From assembly GCA_023426545.1 (NCBI GenBank), contig JAFAAN010000028.1, positions 1-56,104 of the forward strand: 56,104 nt of DNA. Direction: 5' to 3'. A program made the translations under genes and the position numbers. This stretch comes from Pseudomonadota bacterium (GTDB lineage Bacteria > Myxococcota > Myxococcia > Myxococcales > Myxococcaceae). Numbering within the stretch: position 1 is the first letter of the stretch; every line of letters starts with the position of its first letter. Under the pieces are notes generated by a model. That model was not told the origin of the DNA, searched no databases, and was given only the letters and a program-made list of their open reading frames with translations. Shown here one piece after another: positions 12,768 to 21,060 of this stretch.

Positions 12768-12870
12768 GGCCCCACGGGCACGCTGCTCAACCCATGAGGT
12801 CGAAGTGCGCCTGGAGCACCATTCCAGGCGTAGGCGGCGGCCAGGGGGGACTCAGCGTTGTGCGCATGGA

Positions 12871-12902
12871 CGACCCGCGGCGTGGCCCGGAAAGCCGGGT
12901 CG
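12871..12902. terminator. Possible bidirectional terminator between convergent genes
   Basis: CGACCCG (12871-12877) pairs with CGGGTCG (12896-12902), and a CCCGG/CCGGG pair lies inside. It sits in the 192-bp gap between the TPR lipoprotein and the histidine kinase, where no gene is seen. Confidence 0.35.
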
Positions 12903-12959
12903 TAAGCTCGACCTCGATGACGACAGGAACAGAGGGCCGACGCCCGCGCGCCCCGGGCC

Positions 12960-14345
12960 CTACCTGGGGCGAGGCAGGCGAAGCCGGAACGTGGAGCCCG
13001 TTCCGACGACGCTCTCCACCTCGATGTCCCCGCCATGCGCCCGGGCGATGCGGCGGGAGACGGAGAGCCCCAGGCCCACGCCCGGGATGTCCCTGGACGC
13101 CGTCCGGCTCCGCTTGAACGGCTCGAACAGGCTGCCCAGGTCCTCGGGCTCAATCCCCACGCCCTGGTCCGTCACGGAGACGACCGCCTCCCGCTCCGTC
13201 GATTCGAGCTGGAGCCTCACCACTCCACCCTCCGGCGAGTACTTGATGGCGTTGCTCACCAGGTTCGTGAGCACCTGCGCCAGCCGCGTCGGGTCACACC
13301 GCCACCACACCGGCGTCTCGGGCACGGAGTATTCGAGCCGGTGCAGCTCGCTCGACGGCCGGTGCAGCTCGACGACCTCCTCCACCAGCCCGCGCAAGTC
13401 GCACTCCTCCAGGCGCAGCTCCAGGTTCCCCGACTCGATGCGCGTGCGGTCCAGCAGGTCGCCCACCATGCGCTCCAGGCGGTCCACCTGGTTGGAGATG
13501 CGCACCAGCGACTCCCGCACCTTCTCCGGCGGCGGCTGCGTCTTGGCCCTTAGCAGCATCTGCGCCGACAGCTTCAGCGCGTTCAGCGGCGTGCGCAGGT
13601 CGTGCGCCACCCCCGCCAGGAACTGGAGCTGCCGCGCGTCCTGGCTGGTGACGGTCTCCGCCATCTCGTTGAACTCCGCGCCAATCTCCTGGAGCTCCGG
13701 CGGCCCCGCGCGCGCCACCCGGGATTCGCGCCGGCCTGACTTGAACGCGCTCAGCGCACGGCGGATGGAGATCAGCGGCCGGTAGATGCGCGTCTGCGCG
13801 ACGGTGAGGAACAGCCCCACCCCCGTCAGGACGGCGACCGCGAGCAGGGTGCCGATGAGCCGCCCGTTCCGCCGCACCGCCTGCGCGTCGTCGCGCGCCG
13901 CGCGCGCACGGGCGATGCTCGAATCCATCACCGCCCGCGTCGAGTCGATGGCCTGCACCAGCCGGGCACGCCGCTCCCTCTCGGGAGCACGCAGGTACGC
14001 CTCCACGCTGGCGCGCGAGGCGGCCACCAGCGCCCGCTCCGCCTCCGTCTCCGTGTACAGCTCGACGTGCGCGAGCCGCTCCGGCACCTCGTCCAGCAGC
14101 TCGTCCACTCCCCGCGCCGGCCCGAGCGGGTCGGGAGCCTCGAGGCCCTCGACCTCGTGCGCGTACTGGAGCAGCAGCAGGGTGATTTCCAGCTCCGCCG
14201 CCGCGCGCACCCGCTCCGCCGCGTCGATGAGGCTGGTGGTCTGACGCTGAAGCAGGGTCGTCATCCAGAAGAGACCACCCGCCGACCCCAGTCCCAGGAC
14301 CGCGAGGAGGACAGCTCCAAGGGTGAGGAAGGTCCGCAGCCGCAT
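12960..14345 (-). CDS. Orphan membrane sensor histidine kinase
   Basis: The 461-residue protein has TM1 (about 5-28), a periplasmic or helical sensor region (about 30-160) of four-helix-bundle type and TM2 (about 163-184). A HAMP-like linker follows. HisKA has H248 in GVAHDLRTPLNALK. The HATPase domain shows the N box LTNLVSNAIKYS, the G1 box VTDQGVGIE, an F box and the G2 box GVGLGLSVSRRI. It would autophosphorylate and pass phosphate to a partner regulator, but none is adjacent, which is typical of orphan kinases in myxobacteria. The ATG at 14345 is preceded by GGAGGGG. The 31-residue upstream extension lacks a better start. Confidence 0.93.
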   Translation of the reverse strand: MRLRTFLTLGAVLLAVLGLGSAGGLFWMTTLLQRQTTSLIDAAERVRAAAELEITLLLLQYAHEVEGLEAPDPLGPARGVDELLDEVPERLAHVELYTETEAERALVAASRASVEAYLRAPERERRARLVQAIDSTRAVMDSSIARARAARDDAQAVRRNGRLIGTLLAVAVLTGVGLFLTVAQTRIYRPLISIRRALSAFKSGRRESRVARAGPPELQEIGAEFNEMAETVTSQDARQLQFLAGVAHDLRTPLNALKLSAQMLLRAKTQPPPEKVRESLVRISNQVDRLERMVGDLLDRTRIESGNLELRLEECDLRGLVEEVVELHRPSSELHRLEYSVPETPVWWRCDPTRLAQVLTNLVSNAIKYSPEGGVVRLQLESTEREAVVSVTDQGVGIEPEDLGSLFEPFKRSRTASRDIPGVGLGLSVSRRIARAHGGDIEVESVVGTGSTFRLRLPRPR

Positions 14346-14371
14346 GACACCCCTCCAAGGGAAGCCGCACC

Positions 14372-14548
14372 CTACTCGACGCGTGGCGCCAACGGACACC
14401 CCCGGTCCAGGTTCCCACGGCGCATCATCGACACGCATCCATTACCCAGGCTGCACGCCCGCTCGTCCGATGTGCACTGCTGCACGGCATGACGCTCCAC
14501 GCGGGCGCAGGGACGAACGAGCGCCGCGTCCCTGGCCACCTGCGACAT
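14372..14548 (-). CDS. Possible small Cys-rich protein (58 aa), uncertain
   Basis: This minus-strand frame upstream of the kinase has about 80% G/C third positions and five evenly spaced cysteines (LVRPC, VQQC, ERAC, GNGC, DRGC). Its stop is 26 bp before the kinase start. The part of the frame further upstream (14549-14716) loses the codon bias and runs antisense to the nhaA leader. It could be a real small protein, the end of a decayed gene, or chance. No family is recognised and there is no clear ribosome site. Confidence 0.25.
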   Translation of the reverse strand: MSQVARDAALVRPCARVERHAVQQCTSDERACSLGNGCVSMMRRGNLDRGCPLAPRVE

Positions 14549-14600
14549 CGGCTCGACGCACGCGCCGTTCCATGGGAGGGTGCGTGCCGCAGACGAAGGG

Positions 14601-14665
14601 TGTGGCGATGAGCGCCACAGGAACATGGATGGTCGGGCCGCCATCCCGGCCGGTGTGACACCGGC
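14601..14665 (+). promoter_or_regulatory. Hairpin-rich leader of nhaA, possible structured RNA
   Basis: Three hairpins stand in a row just before the nhaA ATG. TGTGGCG (14601-14607) pairs with CGCCACA (14613-14619). GGATGG (14627-14632) pairs with CCATCC (14641-14646). GCCGGTG (14649-14655) pairs with CACCGGC (14659-14665). The last ends 11 nt before the ATG and no clear Shine-Dalgarno is seen. Lithium-sensing riboswitches (nhaA-I and nhaA-II motifs) precede nhaA in other bacteria; I cannot confirm their consensus here. The rest of the 331-bp gap (14346-14676) holds only the doubtful Cys-rich frame. Confidence 0.35.
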
Positions 14666-14676
14666 GGGACCTGCGT

Positions 14677-16098
14677 ATGTCGACCACCCCTGCTCCGGGG
14701 CATGCCGCCCTTCCACCCGCTCCGCCAGAGGCCTGGGAGCCCCTGCTGCGGCTGTCCCGGCTCGCGAGCCGGCCGCTCGAGCGCTTCCTCCACATCGAAG
14801 CCGCCAGCGGCATCCTGCTGCTCGTCGCGGCGGCCATCGCGCTGGCCTGGGCGAACTCGCCGTGGGCGGACAGCTACGTCCACTTCTGGCAGACGCCGGT
14901 CGGCTTGCGCCTGGGTGACTTCACCTTCGAGCGCAGCCTGGAGTGGGTCGTCAACGACGGGCTGATGGTCATCTTCTTCTTCGTCGTCGGCATGGAGATT
15001 CGCCGGGAGATTCACCACGGCGAGCTGTCCGAGTGGCGCCGCGCCTCGCTGCCCGTGGCGGCGGCCCTGGGCGGCATGCTCGCGCCGGCGGCCATCTACC
15101 TCTTCTTCGCGAACGGCGCCGAGACGCGCTCCGGCTGGGGCGTCCCCATGGCGACGGACATCGCGTTCGCGGTAGGCATCCTCACCCTGCTCGGCAACCG
15201 GGTCCCCCCGGCCCTCCGCGTGCTGCTGCTGGCGCTCGCCGTCATCGACGACCTGGGCGCCATCGTCGTCATCGCCCTGTTCTACTCATCGGGCGTGGCG
15301 CTCTCGGGGCTGCTCGTCGCCGCGCTGGGGTTCTTCGGTGTCTTCGCGATGCAGCGCTTCGGGGTCCGCTCGAAGCTGGCCTACATCGTCCCGTCGCTCG
15401 TGGCCTGGGCGGGCATCTACTCCGCGGGGATTCACCCCACGATTGCCGGCGTCATCGTCGGCCTCGCCACGCCCGTGCGCGCGTGGCTGGGAACGGATGG
15501 CTTCATCGCGGACACGCGGAAGGAGCTCGAGCACCTCACCCATGCGCCGTCGGAGTCGCTCACGTCCCACCACCTCGCGGCGACGCTGCGGCGGGTCGAC
15601 CTCGCGCGCCGCGAGGCGATGTCTCCCTCGGAGAGCCTGATTGCCGCGCTCCACCCCTGGGTGGCGTTCGGCATCATGCCGGTGTTCGCGCTCGCGAACG
15701 CGGGGGTGTCGCTGTCGAGCGGTCCGCTCGACGGCGCGTCGTGGACGGTGGTGACCGCCGTGGCCGCGGGCCTGATGCTGGGCAAGCCCCTGGGCGTGCT
15801 GGCGGCGTGCTGGCTGACGCTCCGCCTGAAAATCGGGACGCTGCCCCAGGGACTGGGGATGCGGGAGCTGCTGGTGCTGGGCGTGGTCGCCGGCATCGGC
15901 TTCACCATGGCCCTGTTCATCGCGCAGCTGGCCTTCACGGACGCGCGGATGCTCGCGGCCGCGAAGCTGGGTGTCCTCGCCGCCAGCGGTGCCACGGCCG
16001 TGCTGGGCCTCGCCCTGGGACGGTGGTTGCTCACCGACACGGCGCGGCCCGGCGCCGCGAAGTCCGCGGACGAGGCGGAGAGCTCGACGGCGCTGTGA
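14677..16098 (+). CDS. nhaA: Na+/H+ antiporter NhaA
   Basis: The 473-residue inner-membrane protein has about 12 hydrophobic segments. It shows NhaA signatures: WVVNDGLMVIFFFVVGMEIRR, GWGVPMATDIAFAVGILTLL, and ALAVIDDLGAIVVIALFY, with the paired Asp residues that bind Na+/H+. Later it has the conserved GKPLGV and GIGFTMALFIAQLAF. NhaA expels Na+ (and Li+) in exchange for H+, giving salt and alkaline-pH tolerance. The length is somewhat above the usual 390, because of a 40-residue N-terminal extension and a charged C-terminal tail. The esterase gene starts 46 bp downstream and could be co-transcribed. Confidence 0.96.
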   Translation: MSTTPAPGHAALPPAPPEAWEPLLRLSRLASRPLERFLHIEAASGILLLVAAAIALAWANSPWADSYVHFWQTPVGLRLGDFTFERSLEWVVNDGLMVIFFFVVGMEIRREIHHGELSEWRRASLPVAAALGGMLAPAAIYLFFANGAETRSGWGVPMATDIAFAVGILTLLGNRVPPALRVLLLALAVIDDLGAIVVIALFYSSGVALSGLLVAALGFFGVFAMQRFGVRSKLAYIVPSLVAWAGIYSAGIHPTIAGVIVGLATPVRAWLGTDGFIADTRKELEHLTHAPSESLTSHHLAATLRRVDLARREAMSPSESLIAALHPWVAFGIMPVFALANAGVSLSSGPLDGASWTVVTAVAAGLMLGKPLGVLAACWLTLRLKIGTLPQGLGMRELLVLGVVAGIGFTMALFIAQLAFTDARMLAAAKLGVLAASGATAVLGLALGRWLLTDTARPGAAKSADEAESSTAL

Positions 16099-16143
16099 GA
16101 CGGCTCACTGGCGGCGCATGACCGGCTCGGGCAGGATCCGGGG

Positions 16144-16992
16144 ATGCAAATGCCAATGGGGTCCGTGGGCCTGCTGTTGCTCCTCCTGGGCTGCGCGTGC
16201 GCGAGCAACCGGCCCGCCCCCCAGGAGCCCGTGCCCCCGCACCAGACCTTCACCCTCGAATCCGCGAAGCTGGAGGAGACCCGCCGCATCCAGGTCTACC
16301 TGCCTCCGGGCTACGCGACGTCGGAGCAGGCGCGCTTCCCGGTGCTCTACATGCCCGATGGCGGCCTCCAGGAAGACTTCCCCCACCTGGCCACCACTGT
16401 CGACACGGCCATCCGCGCGGGGGAGCTGCGGCCACTCCTGGTGGTCGGCATCGAGAACACCGTGCGCCGGCGGGACCTGACGGGCCCGACCATGGTTCCC
16501 TCGGACCGGGAGGTGGCGCCCGTCACGGGAGGCTCAGCGGCGTTCCGCGCCTTCATCCACGAGGAGCTGATTCCGGAAGTGGAGCGCCGCTACCGCGTGA
16601 CGGAGGAGCGGGCCATCATCGGCGAGTCGCTCGCGGGCTACTTCATCGTGGAGACGTTCTTCCTCCAGCCCGAGCTGTTCGACACGTACCTCGCGCTGAG
16701 CCCCAGCCTCTGGTGGAACGCGGAGTCGCTGGTGAAGGAGGCGGGCGCGCGGCTGGCGGCGCGTCCGGACCTGCGCGCGGGGCTCTATGTGTCCTCCGCC
16801 AACGAGACGGGCGACATCGTCCCGGCCGTCGCGCGGCTGAAGGACGTCCTGAGCACGAGCGCCCCCGCTGGCCTGCGGTGGGAGGTCGAGCCCCGGCCGG
16901 ACCTGCGCCACGACAACATCTACCGGGCGACCTCCCCGAGCGTGCTGCGCAGGTGGCTGCCCCCGATGGCGGAGGCCGGAACGGCGCCCTGA
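16144..16992 (+). CDS. Putative alpha/beta-hydrolase esterase (esterase D / Fes-IroE type), lipoprotein
   Basis: The 282-residue protein has a short lipoprotein signal (LLLLLLGCAC). The body matches the PF00756-type esterase family: RRIQVYLPPGY, FPVLYMPDGG, then the nucleophile elbow GESLAG, then ALSPSLWW. The likely catalytic Ser is in GESLAG, and the His is probably in RHDNIYR near the C-terminus. Enzymes of this family cleave siderophore esters, acyl esters or S-formylglutathione; the substrate here is not determined. The ATG at 16144 is used; in-frame ATGs at 16150 and 16156 are also possible. The gene is convergent with the VOC gene. Confidence 0.8.
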   Translation: MQMPMGSVGLLLLLLGCACASNRPAPQEPVPPHQTFTLESAKLEETRRIQVYLPPGYATSEQARFPVLYMPDGGLQEDFPHLATTVDTAIRAGELRPLLVVGIENTVRRRDLTGPTMVPSDREVAPVTGGSAAFRAFIHEELIPEVERRYRVTEERAIIGESLAGYFIVETFFLQPELFDTYLALSPSLWWNAESLVKEAGARLAARPDLRAGLYVSSANETGDIVPAVARLKDVLSTSAPAGLRWEVEPRPDLRHDNIYRATSPSVLRRWLPPMAEAGTAP

Positions 16993-17018
16993 GGGCGCCG
17001 GCCACGCGCCTGGCGCCT
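16993..17018. terminator. Bidirectional hairpin terminator
   Basis: GGCGCC (16994-16999) and GGCGCC (17012-17017), a self-complementary hexamer, flank a 12-nt loop that can add GG/CC pairs. It lies directly between the convergent stops of the esterase and VOC genes. Confidence 0.5.
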
Positions 17019-17439
17019 ACTGCTGCGGCGGCATCTGGTTCGGGTCCATCCAGGCCACCTCCCAGTGGTGCCCGTCCGGGTCGTAGAAGCTCCCGCCGTA
17101 CATGAAGCCCAGGTCCATGGTGTCCGCCGCGGGGGAGCCGCCGGACGCCAGCGCGGTCTTCACCAGGGTATCGACCTCCTCACGGCTGCTGGCCGACACC
17201 GCGTAGGTGCCCGCCGTGCTCTGGGTCGCGTCGTGCAGCGGCTTCCGGATGAACTCCTTGAAGCGGGCGTCCGTGAGGAGCATCACGTACGCGTCCTCTC
17301 CGACGACCATGCACGTGGCGTTGTCGTCGGTGAAGTCCTTGTTGAACTCGAAGCCCAGCTTCGTGAAGAAGTCGACCGACCGCTTCAGGTCGGCCACGGG
17401 CAGGTTGAGGAAGAGCTTTCGGGGACGGCTGACCTTCAT
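17017..17439 (-). CDS. VOC-family (glyoxalase/bleomycin-resistance fold) protein
   Basis: The 140-residue protein has the paired beta-alpha-beta-beta-beta layout of VOC proteins. It starts KLFLNLPVADLKRSVDFFTK, and ends GGSFYDPDGHHWEVAWMDPN, which carries the usual DPDGH and E near the metal site. VOC proteins include lyases, dioxygenases and drug-binding proteins; the activity is unknown. The ATG at 17439 has GGAGG upstream. An alternative ATG at 17499 has AAGGA but adds residues outside the fold. It follows the ECF sigma gene by 90 bp on the same strand; sigma factors with a C-terminal NTF2-like domain often sit beside such enzymes. Confidence 0.87.
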   Translation of the reverse strand: MKVSRPRKLFLNLPVADLKRSVDFFTKLGFEFNKDFTDDNATCMVVGEDAYVMLLTDARFKEFIRKPLHDATQSTAGTYAVSASSREEVDTLVKTALASGGSPAADTMDLGFMYGGSFYDPDGHHWEVAWMDPNQMPPQQ

Positions 17440-17529
17440 GTGTGCCTCCAGGGCGGGTGGGTTTCGAAGGCTTGGACTGCCCAGGCGGGCCGAATTCATC
17501 GGTCCTTTTTCAGAAAGATTTTCGGCCCC

Positions 17530-18507
17530 CTACCGAGGCAGCTCCCGGGGCAGCCCGAACCGGGGAAAGAGCGCCTCGGTGTCCAGGAAGTGGTTCATGG
17601 CGGCGATGCGCCCCCCGGACAGCTCCAGCACGATGAGCGACCACGGCTGATGGAGCCCCCCGGGCCCGCTGGCCCGGTACTGGCCGAAGGCCGGTGAGCC
17701 GCAGGCCGAGGTGGGCACCAGCCGGGAGCCCCTGCACCCCGCTCCGCGCCCGAGGAACCAGCCGCGAATGGACGCGTGCCCCTGGAGCCACAGCGTATAG
17801 GGAGGCATGGACAGGGTCACCTCCTCGTGGAGCAACGCCGTGAAGGCGTCCAGGTCGTAGCGCTCGAAGGCGTCCACGTAGCGCTCCAGCAACGACGCCT
17901 GCGCCTCGGACCGCGGCGCCCGGAAGTCCGAGTCCTCCAGGCCCAGCTGCGCCAGGGTCGCTCGGGCCCGCTGGAGCGCGCTGTTGACCGACGCCACCGA
18001 GGTCCCCAGGCTCTCCGCGACCTCGGCGGCCGGCCAGCCCAGCACGTCGGCCAGCAGCAGCGCCGCGCGCTGGCGGGGCGGCAGGTGCTGGAGCGCGGCC
18101 AGGAACGCGAGCCGGATGCTCTGCCGCAGCGCCACCTGCTCGGAGGGGTCGGCGTCCGATGGAATGGCCAGGGCGTCCGGGATGGGTTCAATCCAGCTGT
18201 TGGCGGGCAGCGACGCCAGCTCCCCATCGATGGAGCAGACAGGCCCCAGCTCCATCGGCCGGGCGCGGCGCGAGCCCTCCGACAGGGCGTCCAGGCAGAC
18301 GCGGGTGGCGATGCTGTACAGCCAGGTGCGCGGGGACGCGCGGCCCTCGAAGCGGTCCATCGCGCGCCACGCCCGCACCAGCGTCTCCTGGACCGCGTCG
18401 TCTGCCTCCGCGACAGAGCCCAACATGCGGTAGCAGTGACCGAGGAGCGCCGCGCGGTGCTCCCCGAACCCGAAGGCATGCTTTCCGGAATCCGGAAGGT
18501 CAGTCAT
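17530..18507 (-). CDS. ECF sigma factor with C-terminal SnoaL/NTF2-like domain (SigG-like, TIGR02960 type)
   Basis: The 325-residue protein has sigma region 2 (HRAALLGHCYRMLGSVAEAD and AVQETLVRAWRAM, then RTWLYSIATRVCLDAL). It continues with the characteristic WIEPIPD linker and region 4 (LPPRQRAALLLADVLGW through SVASVNSALQRARATL). An NTF2-like domain (about 205-325) replaces an anti-sigma partner. In such sigma factors the C-terminal domain controls activity and no anti-sigma gene is needed; none is seen here. The ATG at 18507 is a plausible family start but lacks a strong ribosome site. The likely target includes the VOC gene just downstream (inference). Confidence 0.9.
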   Translation of the reverse strand: MTDLPDSGKHAFGFGEHRAALLGHCYRMLGSVAEADDAVQETLVRAWRAMDRFEGRASPRTWLYSIATRVCLDALSEGSRRARPMELGPVCSIDGELASLPANSWIEPIPDALAIPSDADPSEQVALRQSIRLAFLAALQHLPPRQRAALLLADVLGWPAAEVAESLGTSVASVNSALQRARATLAQLGLEDSDFRAPRSEAQASLLERYVDAFERYDLDAFTALLHEEVTLSMPPYTLWLQGHASIRGWFLGRGAGCRGSRLVPTSACGSPAFGQYRASGPGGLHQPWSLIVLELSGGRIAAMNHFLDTEALFPRFGLPRELPR

Positions 18508-18575
18508 CGGGAGTTGTCTATCAGGCCCACCAGGTCGTGTCAGGGGCTCGAGCATCCCTGTGAACCCCGGTCGTC

Positions 18576-19826
18576 TCACTCCCGCTCCAGCTCCCGGAGG
18601 ACGGCCTCCGCGGCGCGCCTGCCCGAGCCCAGGGCGCCGTCGATGGAGGCATTGTCACGGTGGTCGCCACAGACGAAGAGTCCTGGCGACAGCCGCACCG
18701 GCCGGCGCGGAAGCTCCAGCACCTCGGGAGGCTGCGCGGGCAGCGCGAGCGGGAGCGCATAGGTGCGCAGGTGCCGCCACGCGGACACGGCCGGCCCGAA
18801 CCATTCCGTCAGCTCCGCGCGGACCTCGGCCAGCAGCGCGTCCAGCGCCGGCGTGGCGCCGACGACGGACACGGACACCAGCGCCTGCCCCGGCGGCGCA
18901 TACGCGGCCGACACCTCGCTCATCACCGCCACGTTGTTCACCCGTCCCCGGCCCTCGCCATTGAGCAGCAGCCAGGGGCCCTCCACCGGAGGCTCCGGCG
19001 CGGCGAAATAGAGGCACGTCACCCGGTTCATCACCGGCGGCACCATGCCCGGCAGCAGCCCCACGGCCGTCGCCGGGTCCGTGGCCACCACCACGGCCTT
19101 CGCGCCAATCATCTCCCCGTCCTCCATGCGCACGCGGTGGCCCCACACGTCCGCCACCGGCGCGCGCATCCGAAGCACGCCCGGCGGAAGCCGCGCCGAG
19201 AGCTGCTCGGGAATGGCCCCCATCCCCATCTCCGGCACCGCCGCGTACCCGGTGGCGAACATGCGGAAGACGAACTCCAGGAAGCGGCTGGACGTGGACA
19301 GCTCCCGCTCCAGGAAGATGCCCGCGAAGAAGGGGCGCAGGAACGACTCCCGCATGGACGCCGTGAAGCCCAGCTCGTCCAGGTAGCGCCGCGACGTGCG
19401 CGACGGACGCTGCCACACGTCCTCCACCTCGCCGGAGCTGGCCAGCTGCCGCAGCTCCAGGACGCGCAGCTTGTCCCCGAACGTCCCTACCGGGGACAGC
19501 GCGTGCGTGAGCGCCTCCACCGGCCGGCGCAGCGGGTCCACCACCGTGTGCAGCTTGCCGCCCCGCCACACCCTGGCGCCCGGGATGAACCGGCGCAGCG
19601 CCAGCGCCCCCAGGTCCAGCATCCGCCGGCCCTCTGGATATGCCGACAGGTACACCTGGAAGCCCCTGTCTAGCAGGAAGCCCTCATGGACATCGGTGCG
19701 GACCCTGCCTCCGGGCGCGTCGCTCCCCTCCAGCAGCAGCACCTTCACCCGCGACGCGACGAGCGCCCGCGCGCACGCCAGCCCCGCGAGCCCCGCCCCC
19801 ACGACAATGACCTCCGGATTCGGCAC
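18576..19826 (-). CDS. FAD-dependent amine-oxidase-fold oxidoreductase
   Basis: The 416-residue protein starts with the dinucleotide-binding motif VIVVGAGLAGLACARAL, followed by E in LLLEGSDAPGGRVRTD, as in flavin amine oxidases, protoporphyrinogen oxidases and phytoene desaturases (PF01593). The C-terminal FAD segment is LFVCGDHRDNASIDGALGSG. The substrate is not evident; relatives act on amines, carotenoids or porphyrinogens. The start is GTG (CAC at 19824-19826) with GGGAGGAG 5 nt upstream; the longer frame to 20240 overlaps aroF and is rejected. It is divergent from the aroF-trp operon, and its stop lies 68 bp upstream of the sigma-factor start. Confidence 0.85.
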   Translation of the reverse strand: MPNPEVIVVGAGLAGLACARALVASRVKVLLLEGSDAPGGRVRTDVHEGFLLDRGFQVYLSAYPEGRRMLDLGALALRRFIPGARVWRGGKLHTVVDPLRRPVEALTHALSPVGTFGDKLRVLELRQLASSGEVEDVWQRPSRTSRRYLDELGFTASMRESFLRPFFAGIFLERELSTSSRFLEFVFRMFATGYAAVPEMGMGAIPEQLSARLPPGVLRMRAPVADVWGHRVRMEDGEMIGAKAVVVATDPATAVGLLPGMVPPVMNRVTCLYFAAPEPPVEGPWLLLNGEGRGRVNNVAVMSEVSAAYAPPGQALVSVSVVGATPALDALLAEVRAELTEWFGPAVSAWRHLRTYALPLALPAQPPEVLELPRRPVRLSPGLFVCGDHRDNASIDGALGSGRRAAEAVLRELERE

Positions 19827-19863
19827 GCACGCTCCTCCCACATCGCCTTCAGACAGAAAAGCG

Positions 19864-19888
19864 CCCACGCTCGCTTGATATGCGTGGG
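19864..19888. promoter_or_regulatory. Inverted repeat between the oxidoreductase and aroF genes
   Basis: CCCACGC (19864-19870) and GCGTGGG (19882-19888) flank an 11-nt AT-richer loop, with a further GCG/CGC match outside. It lies in the 205-bp divergent region. It may be an operator or a leader hairpin. No Trp-rich leader peptide was found in this gap. Confidence 0.3.
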
Positions 19889-20031
19889 AGGCGCAAGGGA
19901 GACTCGGATGCGGTTGCGGGCAACAGACACTTGATGCAGAACCTCTGATTGTTGTTCGCCTCACCTGTGCAAATTGGCGCCGGCGCGTGTCCGGCCCAAA
20001 CCACTCGGAGCAGGAGAAAGCAGGGACCCCC

Positions 20032-21057
20032 ATGTTGATCGTGATGCGACCGGACGCGACGGCCCAGGACATCGAGCGTGTGAACGACGAGATCCGCCGT
20101 CGTGGCTGGCAACCGCACGCGATACCAGGGGGCACTCGCACGGCCATCGGCATCACCGGAAACCCGGGCGCCGTGGAGCCCGAGCCCTTCCGCGTGCTCC
20201 CGGGCGTCGCCGACGCCGTGTCCGTCTCCCAGCCGTTCAAGCTCGTCAGCCGCGAGGTGAAGCCGGACGACTCTCAGCTTCGCGTGGGCGGGTTGACGCT
20301 GGGCGGCGCCGCCTTCCACGTGATTGCAGGCCCCTGCTCGGTGGAGTCGCGCGAGCAGATCCTCACCACCGCCCACGCGGTGAAGAAGGCCGGCGCCACC
20401 ATGCTGCGTGGCGGCGCGTTCAAGCCGCGCACCAGCCCCTATGAGTTCCAGGGCCTCAAGGGTGACGGCCTCGCGCTGCTGGCCGAGGCGCGCCAGGAGA
20501 CGGGCCTGCTCGTCACCACCGAGGTCAAGGACACCGCGACGCTCCAGGCCGTGGCGGACGCCACGGACATCCTCCAGATTGGCGCGCGCAACATGCAGAA
20601 CTTCAGCCTGCTGGAGGCCGTGGGCGAGCTGCGCAAGCCCGTGCTGCTCAAGCGCGGCATGAGCGCCACCCTGAAGGAGCTGCTGATGGCGGCCGAGTAC
20701 ATCGTCGCCCGCGGCAACACCCAGGTCATCCTCTGCGAGCGCGGCATCCGCACCTTCGAGACGATGACGCGCAACACGCTGGACCTGAACGCGGTGCCCA
20801 TGCTCAAGGCGCTCTCGCACCTGCCCGTCTTCGTGGACCCGTCGCACGGCATCGGCGTGCGCAAGGCGGTGCCGGCGATGATGCGCGCGGCGACGGCGGT
20901 GGGGGCGGACGGCATCATCGTCGAGGTGCACCCCGACCCGCCGCGCGCGAAGTCGGACGGCGCCCAGTCCCTGGACTTCTCCGAGTTCGAGAAGGCCATG
21001 AACGAGGTCCGCGCCATCGCCCAGGCGATGGGCCGCGAAGTGGTCCGGCTGGGATAG
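20032..21057 (+). CDS. aroF: 3-deoxy-7-phosphoheptulonate (DAHP) synthase with N-terminal regulatory domain
   Basis: The 341-residue protein condenses PEP and erythrose-4-phosphate, the first step of the shikimate pathway. The N-terminal 70 residues (MLIVMRPDATAQDIERVNDE) form the ferredoxin-like/ACT-like regulatory domain of the Thermotoga-type I-beta enzymes, which are feedback-inhibited by aromatic amino acids. The catalytic part shows AGPCSVES, RGGAFKPRTSPYEFQG, IGARNMQNFSLL, PVLLKRG, CERGIRTFE and VDPSHGIG, all conserved metal/PEP-binding segments. The ATG at 20032 has AGGAG upstream. The trpD ATG follows 3 bp after its stop, so the enzyme is in the trp operon. Confidence 0.95.
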   Translation: MLIVMRPDATAQDIERVNDEIRRRGWQPHAIPGGTRTAIGITGNPGAVEPEPFRVLPGVADAVSVSQPFKLVSREVKPDDSQLRVGGLTLGGAAFHVIAGPCSVESREQILTTAHAVKKAGATMLRGGAFKPRTSPYEFQGLKGDGLALLAEARQETGLLVTTEVKDTATLQAVADATDILQIGARNMQNFSLLEAVGELRKPVLLKRGMSATLKELLMAAEYIVARGNTQVILCERGIRTFETMTRNTLDLNAVPMLKALSHLPVFVDPSHGIGVRKAVPAMMRAATAVGADGIIVEVHPDPPRAKSDGAQSLDFSEFEKAMNEVRAIAQAMGREVVRLG

Positions 21058-21060
21058 GCC

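Noticed and set aside
19909..19935. A short frame (MRLRATDT) before aroF as a trp leader peptide
   Set aside because: It contains no Trp codons and no attenuator hairpins follow it.
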